From Clostridia bacterium (GTDB taxonomy: Bacteria > Bacillota > Clostridia > Christensenellales > Borkfalkiaceae): a DNA stretch of 9,880 bases. Location of the stretch: the NCBI GenBank assembly GCA_029063275.1, contig JAIDOO010000034.1:1-9880 (forward strand), written 5' to 3'. This document shows, piece by piece, positions 1 to 7,005 of this stretch. A program made the position numbers and the translations under genes. Each line of letters begins with the position of its first letter. Within the stretch, counting starts at the first letter, position 1. Below the pieces are notes generated by a model. That model was not told the DNA's origin and searched no databases. It was given only the letters and a program-made list of their open reading frames with translations.

Positions 1-1544
1 GTTACCTGTTTATCGAATTTTTTGGTGCCGTTTATCTCAATTATCCTGTTAGCGACGGTATTCATAAGCTCCTGGTCGTGAGACGTAAACAACATACAGC
101 CCTTAAAATTTTTCATACCGTTATTTAAAGCGGTGATTGATTCCAGATCGAGGTGGTTTGTCGGCTCGTCAAAAATCAAAAAGTTACTGCCTTCAAGCAT
201 CATTTTTGCAAGCATACAGCGAACTTTTTCACCACCCGACAAAACCTTTGCCTGTTTTAGCGCCTCTTCGCCGGAAAACAACATTCTACCAAGCCAACCG
301 CGGAGATACTCTTCGTAGTGGTCTTTGGAAAACTGGCTTAACCACTCTACAAGAGTGTAATTGCAACCCTGGAAATATTCGTTATTGTTTTCGGGGAAGT
401 ATGAAGTTGAAATCGTCTTACCCCATTTTACCGTTCCCGCGTCGGGCTGGACTTTACCCACCAAAATATCATACAGCATCGAAACGGTCGTAGACTTATC
501 GCTGACAATACCGATTTTTTCGTCTTTTTGTACGGTAAACGAAACGTTTTCAAAATAGCCTTTTTTTGTCAGCCCTTCAACTATTAAAATATCGTTGCCG
601 ATTTCTTTTTCGTACTTGAAGTCAATAAACGGATATTTTCTAAGCGAAGGCTTAAAATCGGAAATCGTGAGCTTTTCAAGCTCTTTTTTCCTTGAAGTTG
701 CCTGACGGGACTTTGACGCGTTTGCCGCAAACCTTGCAATAAATTCCTGTAATTCCTTTGCGCGTTGCTCGTTTTTCTTATTCTGGTCGCGCTGTTGGCG
801 TGCGAGAAGCTGGTTGGTTTCGTACCAGAAATCATAGTTACCGAGCATCATATTAATTTTGCCGTAGTCCACGTCGCAAATATGTGTGCATACCTTATTT
901 AAAAAGTGGCGGTTATGCGAAACTATTATAATCGTGTTTTCAAAGTCCAAAAGATAATTTTCTAGCCAGCGCACGGTTTTTATATCAAGGTTATTAGTAG
1001 GCTCGTCCAAAAGCAATATGTCTGGATTTCCGAAAAGCGCCTGCGCAAGAAGAATTTTGACCTTTCGCTTTGCGTCCATATCCGCCATAAGAGTATCGTA
1101 AAATTCTTCGGTAACGTCCAACGCGTTTAACAGTGTCTGGGCTTCGTACTCTGCGTCCCAGCCGCCGAGCTCGGCGAACTCGCTTTCAAGCTCGCTCGCG
1201 CGGACGCCGTCCGCTTCGGTAAAATCGGCTTTTGCGTAAAGAGCGTCCTTTTCGTCCATGATTTCAATCAAACGCTTGTGCCCAAGCATAACCGCACGCA
1301 AAACGGTTACATTATCATAAGCGTTCTGGTTTTGTTGCAGGACGGACATTCTCTCGTTGTTATCCATAGAAACATCGCCCTTATTGTGTTCGACGTCGCC
1401 GCTTAACACCTTTAAAAAAGTAGATTTTCCCGCACCGTTCGCGCCTATAATGCCGTAACAGTTGCCCTTGGTAAATTTGAGGTTGACGTCCTCAAACAGC
1501 TTTTTACTGCCGTATTGCAGTGATACGTTGTTGACTTGTAACAT
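1..1544 (-). CDS. ABC-F family ATPase, YbiT-like (3' end beyond window)
   Basis: Cytosolic tandem-ATPase protein of the ABC-F group, which binds ribosomes and acts on translation rather than transport. It has no membrane segments. The 514 visible codons are open without a frameshift. NBD1 has Walker A GANGAGKST (about 34-42), a degenerate signature around MDAKRKVK (about 160) and Walker B LLLDEPTNNLD (about 176-186). A charged linker with the YbiT-like ANASKSRQATSR follows. NBD2 has SDKSTTVSM (348-356) where Walker A should be, then a good signature LSGGE (435-439) and FDEPTNHLD. E. coli YbiT is about 530 aa, so roughly 12-25 residues should be missing at the left edge. The ATG at 1544 is preceded by GGAGA 4 nt upstream. 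The gene starts 26 bp after the exporter subunit with no terminator between them, so it is probably the last or a late gene of that operon. The linker is of YbiT length, which argues for a housekeeping role over antibiotic resistance. Confidence 0.9.
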   Translation of the reverse strand, partial: MLQVNNVSLQYGSKKLFEDVNLKFTKGNCYGIIGANGAGKSTFLKVLSGDVEHNKGDVSMDNNERMSVLQQNQNAYDNVTVLRAVMLGHKRLIEIMDEKDALYAKADFTEADGVRASELESEFAELGGWDAEYEAQTLLNALDVTEEFYDTLMADMDAKRKVKILLAQALFGNPDILLLDEPTNNLDIKTVRWLENYLLDFENTIIIVSHNRHFLNKVCTHICDVDYGKINMMLGNYDFWYETNQLLARQQRDQNKKNEQRAKELQEFIARFAANASKSRQATSRKKELEKLTISDFKPSLRKYPFIDFKYEKEIGNDILIVEGLTKKGYFENVSFTVQKDEKIGIVSDKSTTVSMLYDILVGKVQPDAGTVKWGKTISTSYFPENNNEYFQGCNYTLVEWLSQFSKDHYEEYLRGWLGRMLFSGEEALKQAKVLSGGEKVRCMLAKMMLEGSNFLIFDEPTNHLDLESITALNNGMKNFKGCMLFTSHDQELMNTVANRIIEINGTKKFDKQV

Positions 1545-1570
1545 ATTTTCTCCGTAAATAATTTTTATTT

Positions 1571-3331
1571 TTAAACCGCGAATTGGCTATTATATAATTT
1601 GGTATAGAAACCGTTTTGTTTCAAAAGGCTTTCATGCGTTCCCTGCTCGATAATATTCCCGTCCTTCATAACAAGAATAACGTCAGCTTCTTTTATTGTG
1701 GAAAGCCTGTGGGCGACGACAAAGCTCGTTCTGCCGTTCATAAGCTTTGCAAAGGCTTCCTGAATTTTTTGCTCCGTTCTGGTGTCTATCGAAGAGGTCG
1801 CCTCGTCCAAAATCAGCATCGGTGGCAAACTCAGCATAACTCTCGTTATGCATAATAATTGTTTTTGTCCTTGCGAAAGATTGCCGCCGTCCTCCGAAAT
1901 TTCGGTATCGTACCCGTTCGGCAACTGCATAATGAATTTATGCGAACCGGTGGCTTTTGCCGCGGCGATTATTTCTTCTTCGTCCGCGTCGGGTTTGCCT
2001 ATTGTAATATTGTCGCGGATTGTTCCGCTTTTCAACCAGGTATCCTGCAACACCATTCCGTAGTTGCTTCTGACGGATTTTCGGGTCGCGTCTTTTATAT
2101 TTTGCCCGTCAACCGAAATTGTGCCGCCCGTCGGCTCGTAAAACCGCATTAAAAGATTAATAAGCGTAGTTTTTCCGCAACCCGTCGGACCGACAATCGC
2201 AACGCGCTGTCCCGCTTTTGCATTTATATTTAAGTTTTCTATAAGTTTTTTATCCGCCGTGTAAGAAAAATATACGTTTTTAAACTCAACGTCGCCTTTA
2301 ACATTTTCAAGCACCGACGCACTTACGCTTTCCGGCGGTTGCGGCGGCTCGTCAATTAATTCGTAAATTCTGCCCGCGCAGGCAACCGCATTCTGCAATT
2401 CGGTTACAACGCCCGAAATCTCGTTGAAGGGCTTTGTATACTGGTTGGCGTAAAACAATAAGCTGGTAAGTCCGCCGACCGAAAAGGCAACGGGCAACGC
2501 AACGTCGGTTACAAGAAGCAACGCACCCGACAGCGCGACCGCCGCATATACAACCGAGTTCACAAAACGGGTTGCGGGATTTGTAAGCGACGAATAAAAA
2601 ATGGATTTCAGCGAAGCCTTTGTAAGTCTGCCATTGATTTCATCAAACTTTTCAAGGTTTTCGTCCTCTCTGCCGAATGCCTGCACTGTTTTCAGATTTC
2701 CTATCATTTCGTCAATGAATGCGGTCTGTTCCCCTCTTATTTCAGAAGTTTTTTTGAAAAGAGAGTACGTCCGCGAAGCAATGAACTTAGCAACGAATAG
2801 CGAAAGCGGCGTAATCACAAAAACAATAAGCGCAATTATCCAGTTTTTATAGAGCATTATACCCAGCGTTCCCGCAATTGTCAGAACACCGGTAAAAAGC
2901 TGGGTAAAGCCCATTAAAAGTCCGTCGGCAAACTGGTCTACGTCCGCAATATTGCGTCCGACGATATCGCCGTAAGAATGAGCGTCAATAAACTTGAGCG
3001 GTAAACTCTGAATTTTTGCAAAAGCTTCTTCCCGAATATCTTTAACAACCTTATAAGTTATGCGGTTGTTTATAATACTCATAAGCCACTGAGCAAGACA
3101 GGAAACTCCTAAAATCATGCCGATCAAAATAAAATAACGGAATAATTTTTCAAAGTCAACCGCCTCGCCTTCGATTAACAAATCAATCGCATTGCCGAAG
3201 TAAATGGGAATTAAAAGGTTTCCCGCAACGGATACAAGTGCAAAAAAGACGGTCAAAAGCACTAAAAACTTGTAGTGCTTAAGTTGTTTGAAAATTCGTT
3301 TCAAAACTGCTTTTTGAGAGGGCTTTGCCAT
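1571..3331 (-). CDS. Heterodimeric ABC exporter half-transporter, TM288-like (catalytic-site subunit)
   Basis: Membrane exporter subunit of 586 aa: an N-terminal six-helix transmembrane domain (about 20-320) fused to a C-terminal ATPase domain (about 345-580). The visible ATPase motifs are Walker A GPTGCGKTT (381-389), Q-loop Gln429, signature LSQGQ (485-489), Walker B MLILDE with catalytic Glu510, and switch His541. The Walker A, Walker B and switch residues are consensus, while the signature deviates (LSQGQ for LSGGQ). That is the pattern of the TM288/BmrD-type partner in heterodimeric exporters. The ATG directly follows the TAA of the 573-aa partner with zero spacing. Only a weak GGTG lies upstream, inside the partner's 3' end, so translation is probably coupled, which would give equal amounts of both subunits. 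The likely role is export of drugs, lipids or other amphipathic compounds; the substrate cannot be read from the sequence. Confidence 0.93.
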   Translation of the reverse strand: MAKPSQKAVLKRIFKQLKHYKFLVLLTVFFALVSVAGNLLIPIYFGNAIDLLIEGEAVDFEKLFRYFILIGMILGVSCLAQWLMSIINNRITYKVVKDIREEAFAKIQSLPLKFIDAHSYGDIVGRNIADVDQFADGLLMGFTQLFTGVLTIAGTLGIMLYKNWIIALIVFVITPLSLFVAKFIASRTYSLFKKTSEIRGEQTAFIDEMIGNLKTVQAFGREDENLEKFDEINGRLTKASLKSIFYSSLTNPATRFVNSVVYAAVALSGALLLVTDVALPVAFSVGGLTSLLFYANQYTKPFNEISGVVTELQNAVACAGRIYELIDEPPQPPESVSASVLENVKGDVEFKNVYFSYTADKKLIENLNINAKAGQRVAIVGPTGCGKTTLINLLMRFYEPTGGTISVDGQNIKDATRKSVRSNYGMVLQDTWLKSGTIRDNITIGKPDADEEEIIAAAKATGSHKFIMQLPNGYDTEISEDGGNLSQGQKQLLCITRVMLSLPPMLILDEATSSIDTRTEQKIQEAFAKLMNGRTSFVVAHRLSTIKEADVILVMKDGNIIEQGTHESLLKQNGFYTKLYNSQFAV

Positions 3332-5053
3332 TTATGCACCATCCATTTCAAACTGCGAATAATGAATTTCACGGTAAATCTGACAATTTTCCAAAAGCTC
3401 TTCGTGCGAGCCTAACCCAACCATTTTACCGCCGTCCAAAACGATAATTTTGTCTGCGTGTCTTAAAGATGACGTACGCTGGGACACGATAAAAACAGTC
3501 GGTGAATAATCAAGAGTTTGCAACGATTTTCTTAAATTTGCATCGGTCGCATAATCGAGCGCGGACGCGCTGTCGTCCAAAATCAAAATCTCGGGTTTTT
3601 TTACGAGCGCTCGAGCAATTGTCAATCTCTGGCGCTGACCGCCCGAAAAGTTTTTGCCGCCCTGTTCAACAATTTCGTCAAGTCCGTCTTTCTTCGAATT
3701 AATTACGTCAGAAGCCTGAGCGGTTTTTATCGCAGAATAAATCTGTTCGTCATCGGCGTTTTCGTCGCCCCATTTCATGTTACTGCGGATTGTCCCCTTA
3801 AACAAGACAGCATGCTGAGGTACTATTCCGCATTTATCGCGCAAGATTTTATCGCCGATAGAATTTACGTTTTTACCGTCAATAAAAATCTCACCGCTCT
3901 TTACGTCGTAAAAATGCGGCAACAAGTTTACAAGCGTGGTTTTGCCTGCGCCCGTTCCGCCGATTATTCCGACAGTCTGACCACGCTCGGCATAAAAAGA
4001 AATATCTTCAAGCGCGTCGACCGCCGCATTACCGTAATTTGCGCTGACGTTTTTAAATTCTATAAAATGCCCGCTTGTTGCCTCACTCTGCTCGCCCGAT
4101 TTAAGCGACGGTTTCATTTCCAACACTTCGGTTATCCTTCCCGCACACGCAAAGGACTTTGTTACCGTTATTATCAGATTTGCGAGCTTGATAAGCTCGA
4201 CAAGAATTTGCGTCATATAGTTATAGAGAGCCACAACCTGCCCTCTGTCGAGCGCACCGACGTTAAATTTAACCGCACCGACGTACAGTAAAACGATTAT
4301 GGCAACGTTGATTACCGCATAGGTCAAAGGGTTCATGAGCGCGGAAATTCTACCGGCAAAAAGCTGAGATTTGGTAAGTCCGGAATTGCGCTTGTTGTAC
4401 TCTTTGATTTCGTCCTCTTCTTTACAGTAAGCGCGTAACACCCTTACGCCTGTAAGAGTTTCGCGGGTAGCAGTCGTAACTCCGTCGAGTTTTCCCTGTA
4501 CCTTTTTATAAAGCGGAATACTTGCAAGCATAATCCCGAAAACAATTAAACTCAACACCGCAATGGCAACGGCAAAAACACCGCCCACAGCAACGCTTAT
4601 GGCGAAAGCCATAATCATAGCGCCGAATACGATAAAAGGCGAGCGCAAAAACAGTCTTAAAACGAGATTTACACCCGACTGAATCTGATTTATGTCGCTA
4701 GTCATTCTTGTTATCATTTTCGAAGTGCCGAGCCCGTCGATTTCACGGTACGACAGCGACTGCATCTTTGAAAACAGGTCGTGCCTTAGCTCTTTTGAAA
4801 AACCTACCGCCGCCTTTGCCGCAAAGTATTGTGCCGCGACAGAGCAAACAAGCCCCACAACGCCGAGCAAAACGAGGATAGCACACATTTTGATTATATA
4901 AACAGTTCCTGCCCCGCCGTCAATTCCGTTGTTGATTATTGCGGCAACAACAAGCGGCACAATAAGTTCGAACGCGGCTTCCAGAAGCTTGAAAAGCGGT
5001 CCGAGTATACTTTGCAATTTATAATGCTTTAAATATTTAAGCAGTTTACGCAT
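3332..5053 (-). CDS. Heterodimeric ABC exporter half-transporter, TM287-like (degenerate-site subunit)
   Basis: Membrane exporter subunit of 573 aa: a six-helix transmembrane domain (about 12-310) followed by an ATPase domain (about 330-570). Motifs are Walker A GGTGAGKTT (365-373), Q-loop Gln413, signature FSGGQ (469-473), Walker B ILILDD (489-494) and switch Gln525. The catalytic Glu after Walker B is Asp494 and the switch His is Gln525. This is the same pair of substitutions known in TM287-type subunits that carry the non-hydrolysing site. The N-terminus (MRKLLKYLKHYK...) resembles TM287, which supports the start. The ATG at 5053 is the only in-frame choice because an in-frame TAG lies just upstream. 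No good Shine-Dalgarno precedes it. It is the first gene of the leftward operon, diverging from the methyltransferase gene. The substrate is unknown. Confidence 0.93.
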   Translation of the reverse strand: MRKLLKYLKHYKLQSILGPLFKLLEAAFELIVPLVVAAIINNGIDGGAGTVYIIKMCAILVLLGVVGLVCSVAAQYFAAKAAVGFSKELRHDLFSKMQSLSYREIDGLGTSKMITRMTSDINQIQSGVNLVLRLFLRSPFIVFGAMIMAFAISVAVGGVFAVAIAVLSLIVFGIMLASIPLYKKVQGKLDGVTTATRETLTGVRVLRAYCKEEDEIKEYNKRNSGLTKSQLFAGRISALMNPLTYAVINVAIIVLLYVGAVKFNVGALDRGQVVALYNYMTQILVELIKLANLIITVTKSFACAGRITEVLEMKPSLKSGEQSEATSGHFIEFKNVSANYGNAAVDALEDISFYAERGQTVGIIGGTGAGKTTLVNLLPHFYDVKSGEIFIDGKNVNSIGDKILRDKCGIVPQHAVLFKGTIRSNMKWGDENADDEQIYSAIKTAQASDVINSKKDGLDEIVEQGGKNFSGGQRQRLTIARALVKKPEILILDDSASALDYATDANLRKSLQTLDYSPTVFIVSQRTSSLRHADKIIVLDGGKMVGLGSHEELLENCQIYREIHYSQFEMDGA

Positions 5054-5070
5054 ATTCTATATTTTACCAA

Positions 5071-5101
5071 ATTATAAAATAAAAAGCAATTTTATTTGCA
5101 A
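5071..5101 (-). promoter_or_regulatory. Candidate promoter for the exporter/ABC-F operon
   Basis: Read on the minus strand, a perfect TATAAT (5071-5076) lies 19 bp from TTGCAA (5096-5101). The spacer is longer than the usual 17 bp, so the -35 assignment is weak. Transcription would start near 5064, leaving a leader of only about 10 nt before the ATG at 5053. No other promoter-like element is evident in the gap. Confidence 0.4.
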
Positions 5102-5124
5102 TTATTCTCAACCTTTGGTACACT
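5096..5124 (+). promoter_or_regulatory. Candidate promoter for the rRNA methyltransferase gene
   Basis: TTGCAA (5096-5101) is followed after 17 bp by TACACT (5119-5124). Each box matches the sigma-70/SigA consensus at four of six positions with ideal spacing. The start of transcription would fall near 5131, right at the SD, so the leader would be very short. The -35 box coincides with that of the divergent promoter. Confidence 0.4.
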
Positions 5125-5130
5125 CGTTTC

Positions 5131-5135
5131 AGGAG
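5131..5135 (+). promoter_or_regulatory. Shine-Dalgarno that fixes the methyltransferase start
   Basis: AGGAG lies 5 nt before the ATG at 5141. This favours that start over the in-frame TTG at 5096, which has no SD and would add 15 residues unrelated to the family's N-terminus. Confidence 0.8.
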
Positions 5136-5140
5136 TTTTT

Positions 5141-6304
5141 ATGGCATACGAAGTTTATTTAAAAAAGAACGAAGAAAAGCGAATTATAGCAGGGCATAGT
5201 TGGGTATACGCCAACGAAGTCGCGCGCATAGAAAATAAGGATAAAAACGGCTCGCTTGCGACCGTTTATTCACACGACGGAAGATACATAGGTAAGGGTT
5301 ATATTAACCATACTTCTAAAATTTTAGTCCGGATTTTTATCCGCGACAGCCGATTAGATGACGCAGAGTACTATATAAATGCTATAAATACCGCAAATAA
5401 CTACAGATTAAGCCTTGGTTATGACAATTGCTACAGAATGGTATTTGCCGAAGCGGACAACCTCCCCGCTCTTATAATCGACAGATACGGCGATTATCTG
5501 GTAATGCAGTGCCTGTCGCTCGGAATCGATATGCGCAAACAATTAATCTGCGACTGTCTTGTAAAACTGTTCGCCCCTAAAGGAATTTACGAACGGAGCG
5601 ATGTTGCCGTCCGCAAAAAAGAAGGCTTGACTGAAATTAAACAGGTTTTATACGGCGATGTACCGGATTACTGCGAAATTTGCGAAAACGGCATTAAAAT
5701 GTTAGTCGACGTAAAAAACGGACAAAAAACAGGCTACTTTTTAGACCAGAAAGAAAACCGCCTTGCGGCACGCAAATACTGCATGGGTGAAGTTTTGGAC
5801 TGCTTTTGCAACAGCGGCGGTTTTTCGCTGAACGCCGCAACGGTAGCAAACACCGTAACCGCCTGCGACATATCGGAATTGGCACTAAAAAATGTACGAG
5901 ACAATGCCGAATTAAACGGTTTTAAAAATGTAAATACCCTTTGCGGCGACGTATTCGAAGTTCTCAGAAATTTTAAAAAAGATAAAAAGCAGTTTGATAC
6001 AGTTATCCTAGACCCTCCCGCTTTCTGCAAAACAGCGGACGAAGTTAAAGACGCTTACCGTGGGTACAAGGATATAAATCTTACCGCAATGAAAATCGTT
6101 AAAAAGGGCGGATTTTTAATAACCTGTTCCTGCTCGCACTATATGAGCGCAACACTGTTTGAAAAGATGCTTATCGAAGCATCGCGCGAAAGCGGCAGAA
6201 TTGTGCGTTGCGTGGAAATCAAAACTCAGTCTCCCGACCATCCGTCGCTTCTGTGCGCAGACGAAACAAATTACTTAAAATTCTTCGTTTTACAGGTAAT
6301 TTAA
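5141..6304 (+). CDS. rlmI: RlmI-like class I SAM-dependent 23S rRNA methyltransferase
   Basis: Predicted 387-aa cytosolic enzyme of the COG1092 group, which transfers a methyl from S-adenosylmethionine to 23S rRNA; E. coli RlmI makes m5C1962. Seen in order: a PUA-like N-terminal RNA-binding domain with GHSWVYANEV (18-27), a central segment with AEADNLPALIIDRYGDY (103-119), the family hallmark GQKTGYFLDQ (194-203), SAM motif I LDCFCNSGGFSL (219-230), acidic Asp243, motif IV DPPAF (291-295) and CSCS (329-332). Cys331 is the probable m5C nucleophile. The length is close to E. coli RlmI (396 aa). The gene is single, divergent from the exporter operon and convergent with the peptidase unit, and is closed by a strong terminator. 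The exact target base is inferred from family resemblance; an RlmK-type guanine methylase is less likely because of the PUA domain and CSCS motif. Confidence 0.88.
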   Translation: MAYEVYLKKNEEKRIIAGHSWVYANEVARIENKDKNGSLATVYSHDGRYIGKGYINHTSKILVRIFIRDSRLDDAEYYINAINTANNYRLSLGYDNCYRMVFAEADNLPALIIDRYGDYLVMQCLSLGIDMRKQLICDCLVKLFAPKGIYERSDVAVRKKEGLTEIKQVLYGDVPDYCEICENGIKMLVDVKNGQKTGYFLDQKENRLAARKYCMGEVLDCFCNSGGFSLNAATVANTVTACDISELALKNVRDNAELNGFKNVNTLCGDVFEVLRNFKKDKKQFDTVILDPPAFCKTADEVKDAYRGYKDINLTAMKIVKKGGFLITCSCSHYMSATLFEKMLIEASRESGRIVRCVEIKTQSPDHPSLLCADETNYLKFFVLQVI

Positions 6305-6308
6305 CCCG

Positions 6309-6325
6309 ATTATGTCTGACATAAT
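6309..6325. repeat. 17-bp perfect palindrome (8-1-8) after the methyltransferase stop
   Basis: ATTATGTC and GACATAAT are exact reverse complements around a single central T. The repeat begins 5 bp after the methyltransferase stop codon and ends 7 bp before the terminator stem. As RNA it could form only a weak A/U-rich stem. As DNA it has the symmetry of a repressor operator, but no promoter lies beside it. Its function is unknown. Confidence 0.6.
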
Positions 6326-6332
6326 ACATTAC

Positions 6333-6374
6333 AAACAACAAAAAAGCGGTCAAACGACCGCTTTTTTGTTGTTT
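6333..6374. terminator. Bidirectional intrinsic terminator between convergent genes
   Basis: A 19-bp perfect stem (6333-6351 with 6356-6374) encloses the loop AAAC. The six G/C-rich pairs next to the loop are flanked by an A-tract on the left and a T-tract on the right, so either transcript gets a stem followed by a U-tract. It serves the methyltransferase gene from the left and the DUF3267 gene from the right. Its last base is also part of the DUF3267 stop codon. Confidence 0.92.
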
Positions 6375-6991
6375 TATTCGTTATTCTTTTTAGTTTTAAC
6401 GTAGAAAAACTGTTCGGGACCGGTATCGCGCATAAGCGTTTTACTATCCTTGAATTTGTGGTCTAACAAATACGTTACGTGCAAATCACCTGCACAACCG
6501 CCTAAATGTAAACCGAATATTAAAGCTGCGCCTAAAAACGCCGTATCGCTTACAAAATACATTCCAGCGGTAAGTCCTGCAAAGATTACGGTAAAAACGA
6601 TAAAAGGCATCAGTACGGCAATCTTTGCGGCTTTTCTGTAAACGTAAATTTCAGGCACTCCGCAAAAAGCTACGTTCCACCTTAAACCGAACCTGAGCTT
6701 TGCTCCGGTTAAAATTTTGTAAGTTACCCCGTGCGTAATCTCGTGCAAAATTATATACGCAATACATACGGCGCAGGCAACAAGTATAGTAATCAAACTG
6801 GTTAGTATATTGCCGTGCGTGTTCCATCCTCTGACGTATTCGATCATTAAAATCGCCGCCGTCAGCATAACGAGAATCGGCAAAAACGATAAAACTATAT
6901 AAATTACGGCTGTCTTTTTATCCTTTGCGTCAATATGCAGTTTCAGCTCGTAACCGTCAGGCAGTTCGCTTTCAAAATTATCCTTTGTCAT
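6374..6991 (-). CDS. DUF3267-type membrane protein, putative zincin metallopeptidase
   Basis: A 205-aa integral membrane protein. Hydrophobic segments lie at about 28-50, 62-82, 122-145 and 151-168. The second ends in HEITH (83-87), the HExxH signature of zinc metallopeptidases, placed at the membrane edge as in DUF3267 proteins. A conserved-looking GCAGDLHVTYLL (165-176) holds Asp169, a candidate third metal ligand. The C-terminal tail (about 178-205) is charged and ends in lysines. No signal peptide is evident; the first 27 residues are polar and probably cytosolic. A strong AGGAGG lies 7 nt upstream of the ATG. The gene follows the M29 aminopeptidase gene by 14 bp and is therefore the second gene of that unit. 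Proteolytic activity is inferred from the motif; no substrate is known to me for this family. Confidence 0.82.
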   Translation of the reverse strand: MTKDNFESELPDGYELKLHIDAKDKKTAVIYIVLSFLPILVMLTAAILMIEYVRGWNTHGNILTSLITILVACAVCIAYIILHEITHGVTYKILTGAKLRFGLRWNVAFCGVPEIYVYRKAAKIAVLMPFIVFTVIFAGLTAGMYFVSDTAFLGAALIFGLHLGGCAGDLHVTYLLDHKFKDSKTLMRDTGPEQFFYVKTKKNNE

Positions 6992-6998
6992 TGGTACG

Positions 6999-7004
6999 CC
7001 TCCT
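6999..7004 (-). promoter_or_regulatory. Consensus Shine-Dalgarno of the DUF3267 gene
   Basis: A perfect AGGAGG sits 7 nt before the ATG at 6991 and one base after the stop of the upstream aminopeptidase gene. The second gene of the unit therefore has its own strong initiation signal and need not rely on coupling. Confidence 0.85.
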
Positions 7005-7005
7005 G

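Noticed and set aside
133..835. Small open frames on both strands inside the ABC-F gene
   Set aside because: They are antisense or out-of-frame shadows with low-complexity, non-family sequence and no SD.
1..1544. ABC-F gene as a frameshifted pseudogene, since no complete frame is contained in the window
   Set aside because: A codon-by-codon reading in three places and continuous family-like sequence show one open frame that simply leaves the window on the left.
1..1544. ABC-F as an antibiotic-resistance (target protection) determinant
   Set aside because: The inter-domain linker has YbiT length and sequence and is not the extended linker typical of resistance ABC-F proteins.
3812..4291. A 159-codon plus-strand frame inside the exporter gene
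   Set aside because: It is fully antisense to the well-supported ATPase domain, lacks an SD and has no recognisable domain.
5071..5089. TTGCTT at 5084-5089 as the -35 box for the leftward promoter
   Set aside because: It lies only 7 bp from the TATAAT, far too close for a sigma-70 type promoter.
5096..5140. Longer methyltransferase starting at the in-frame TTG at 5096
   Set aside because: It has no SD and overlaps the promoter. The extra 15 residues do not fit the family, and the ATG at 5141 has AGGAG.
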